A stretch of DNA of 6,705 bases from JBBABP01 sp041657585. GTDB taxonomy: Bacteria; Patescibacteriota; Gracilibacteria; Absconditabacterales; Absconditicoccaceae. The stretch spans positions 1 through 6,705 of the forward strand of contig JBBABP010000058.1 in assembly GCA_041657585.1 (NCBI GenBank), in the 5' to 3' direction. How positions within the stretch are numbered: the stretch's first letter is position 1; each line of letters opens with the position of its first letter. The notes under the pieces were generated by a model. The model was not told the origin of the DNA. It saw nothing but the letters and a program-made list of their open reading frames with translations, and did not search any database. Below are positions 5,939 to 6,705 of the stretch, one piece after another. A program made the position numbers and the translations under genes.

Positions 5939-6559
5939 TTATTCTTTTTTTTTCTTTTTCTTTATTATTGCGTAGATATATCCACACAAAATAGAAAAAA
6001 ACATAATTAAAATAGAAATAATTAATGGCATCCACCGTCCAGTGACTATGCCAATTATCACAAGCCAGCTGACGCCAACACCGGCAATGACATCACTGGC
6101 AATGTCAACACTGGCAATGACAACTGCAGCTTTATTCCATTTAAAATAGAAAATTAATCCAGCTATACCCATGAAGACCCAACAGAAAAAAGTTTCATAC
6201 TCAGTATCCCATTCTCCTTTTATTTGTGCCTCAGTAATTTCAACAATTTCATTTCCATTTCTTTGTAAAAATGTTTTTGTTGTGTTTTTCTTACTCTTTG
6301 TGCCATAAAAATTGTAAGTTAATGAAGTTTTTTCATTAAATTCAAGATTGCCATTTTGCCAGGCTTTAAGGATTTTTGCTTCTCCATATTTTCGCAAAAG
6401 TTCTTCAGAAACTTTTAAATCTCCAAGTTCTTCTGTTTTTGGCATTGGAACCAGAACAATTTTGTTGTCTATTTTTTTTACTTTATACTCATTGCTCTGA
6501 GCTGAAATATTGGTGAAACAGAACAAACCAATTACGATAATTAAAAAAAGATTTTTCAT
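5939..6559 (-). CDS. exported or membrane protein of unknown function, paralogue B
   Basis: 206 residues, ATG to TAA, with no internal TGA; all 14 glycines use GGN. The signal peptide (residues 1-20, cleavage after ISA before Gln) and the polar domain with KYGEAKI, KAWQNGN, FNEKTSLTYNFYGTK and TFLQRNGNE match the 306-residue protein at 822-1742; DNA identity over the domain core (6240-6390 against 1440-1590) is about 95% by eye. The membrane part is shorter: a helix near 119-137, a second near 142-170 containing a triplicated five-residue unit, and a third after TGRWMPLIISILIMFFS, with a tail of six lysines and Glu. The central helices of the paralogue are missing. It has its own terminator, shared in sequence with the paralogue, and a possible promoter. 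The family is not recognised. A surface or membrane sensor-like role is only a guess from the topology. Confidence 0.85.
   Translation of the reverse strand: MKNLFLIIVIGLFCFTNISAQSNEYKVKKIDNKIVLVPMPKTEELGDLKVSEELLRKYGEAKILKAWQNGNLEFNEKTSLTYNFYGTKSKKNTTKTFLQRNGNEIVEITEAQIKGEWDTEYETFFCWVFMGIAGLIFYFKWNKAAVVIASVDIASDVIAGVGVSWLVIIGIVTGRWMPLIISILIMFFSILCGYIYAIIKKKKKKE
6077..6121. repeat. 15-bp tandem triplication inside paralogue B
   Basis: Three 15-bp units at 6077-6091, 6092-6106 and 6107-6121 share the core CAC(T/C)GGCAATG(A/T)C. On the coding strand they specify VIASV, DIASD and VIAGV, so the expansion lengthens a hydrophobic segment by multiples of five residues and keeps the frame. The other paralogue has no such array, so the expansion arose after the duplication or was lost from the other copy. 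Confidence 0.8.
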
Positions 6560-6583
6560 TTTAATTTATATTTAATTTGAAAA

Positions 6584-6613
6584 ATTATCATAACTATTGC
6601 ACCATTATGTAAG
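6584..6613 (-). promoter_or_regulatory. possible promoter of paralogue B
   Basis: On the - strand CTTACA (6613-6608) and GATAAT (6589-6584) are 18 bases apart, four and five matches to the sigma-70 boxes. The start codon lies about 24 bases past the -10 box. It overlaps a + strand promoter-like pair, so the two divergent genes may share this short control region. The leader next to the ATG resembles that of paralogue A. Confidence 0.35.
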
Positions 6614-6624
6614 TAGAATATAAT
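6597..6624 (+). promoter_or_regulatory. possible promoter of the right-edge + gene
   Basis: TTGCAC (6597-6602) and a perfect TATAAT (6619-6624) are separated by 16 bases. The ATG of the partial right-edge gene follows about 32 bases after the -10 box, a normal distance. Overlap with the - strand pair at 6584-6613 implies mutually exclusive or coordinated firing. Confidence 0.45.
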
Positions 6625-6656
6625 TAGGAACTTTACTTACTAAAGAATGGTTTAAA

Positions 6657-6705
6657 ATGGCTTGTAGAATAACTTCTCGAGAGAGAAAAAGAATAAAAAA
6701 TCTTA
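6657..6705 (+). CDS. 5' start of an unidentified protein, cut by the window edge
   Basis: An ATG at 6657 opens a frame of 16 codons to the window end, translating as MACRITSRERKRIKNL. It is very basic, and a plausible promoter lies upstream. It contains no TGA, but it is too short to judge its codon dialect or its family. One CGA arginine codon is present. The coding call rests on the promoter spacing and the open frame alone. Confidence 0.3.
   Translation, partial: MACRITSRERKRIKNL

Overview
The window is AT-rich DNA from an organism that reads UGA as glycine (genetic code 25), which points to Gracilibacteria or Absconditabacteria (BD1-5 / SR1) of the candidate phyla radiation. This is visible in the sequence itself. 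Stretches that look non-coding under the standard code become long uninterrupted frames ending in TAA or TAG once TGA is read as Gly. The TGA codons also fall where protein families require glycine: the first glycine of the guanylate kinase P-loop, the wing glycine of an ArsR repressor, and the Tyr-Gly-Thr motif of guanylate kinase. By hand count, six genes read this way hold 102 glycines, of which 72 are TGA. The two bacterial lineages cannot be told apart from this window.

Layout, left to right: the 3' end of an unidentified + gene (3-284); a short tandem repeat; a small + gene resembling CutA but lacking its C-terminus (391-642); a repeat, a GC-rich double hairpin and a terminator; a - strand signal-peptide and membrane protein (822-1742); a - strand membrane-anchored FecR-like protein of 472 residues (1866-3284); and a divergent control region. 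Then come three + genes: an ArsR-type repressor (3486-3740), a guanylate kinase homologue with His in place of the P-loop Lys (3817-4377), and a 469-residue membrane-anchored protein (4465-5874). They are followed by a bidirectional terminator, a second - strand signal-peptide and membrane protein paralogous to the first (5939-6559), and the first 16 codons of a + gene (6657 onward). With code 25 no gene-free stretch exceeds about 200 bases.

The strongest anomaly is the paralogous pair at 822-1742 and 5939-6559. They contain 35 glycines and not one is TGA, although about 70% of glycines in the surrounding genes are. They also have signal peptides ending in ISAQ, typical of Bacteroidota, and each carries its own near-identical terminator. 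They look like recently acquired genes from a standard-code donor, later duplicated, which have not yet taken up the local codon dialect.

No complete new multi-gene system can be demonstrated. The functional links that can be argued are a divergent ArsR / FecR-like pair sharing a palindrome-bearing control region, and a loose + strand series of arsR, guanylate kinase and membrane protein. Short tandem repeats of 7, 15, 18 and 22 bp recur in and between genes. No tRNA, rRNA, CRISPR array or transposase was seen.
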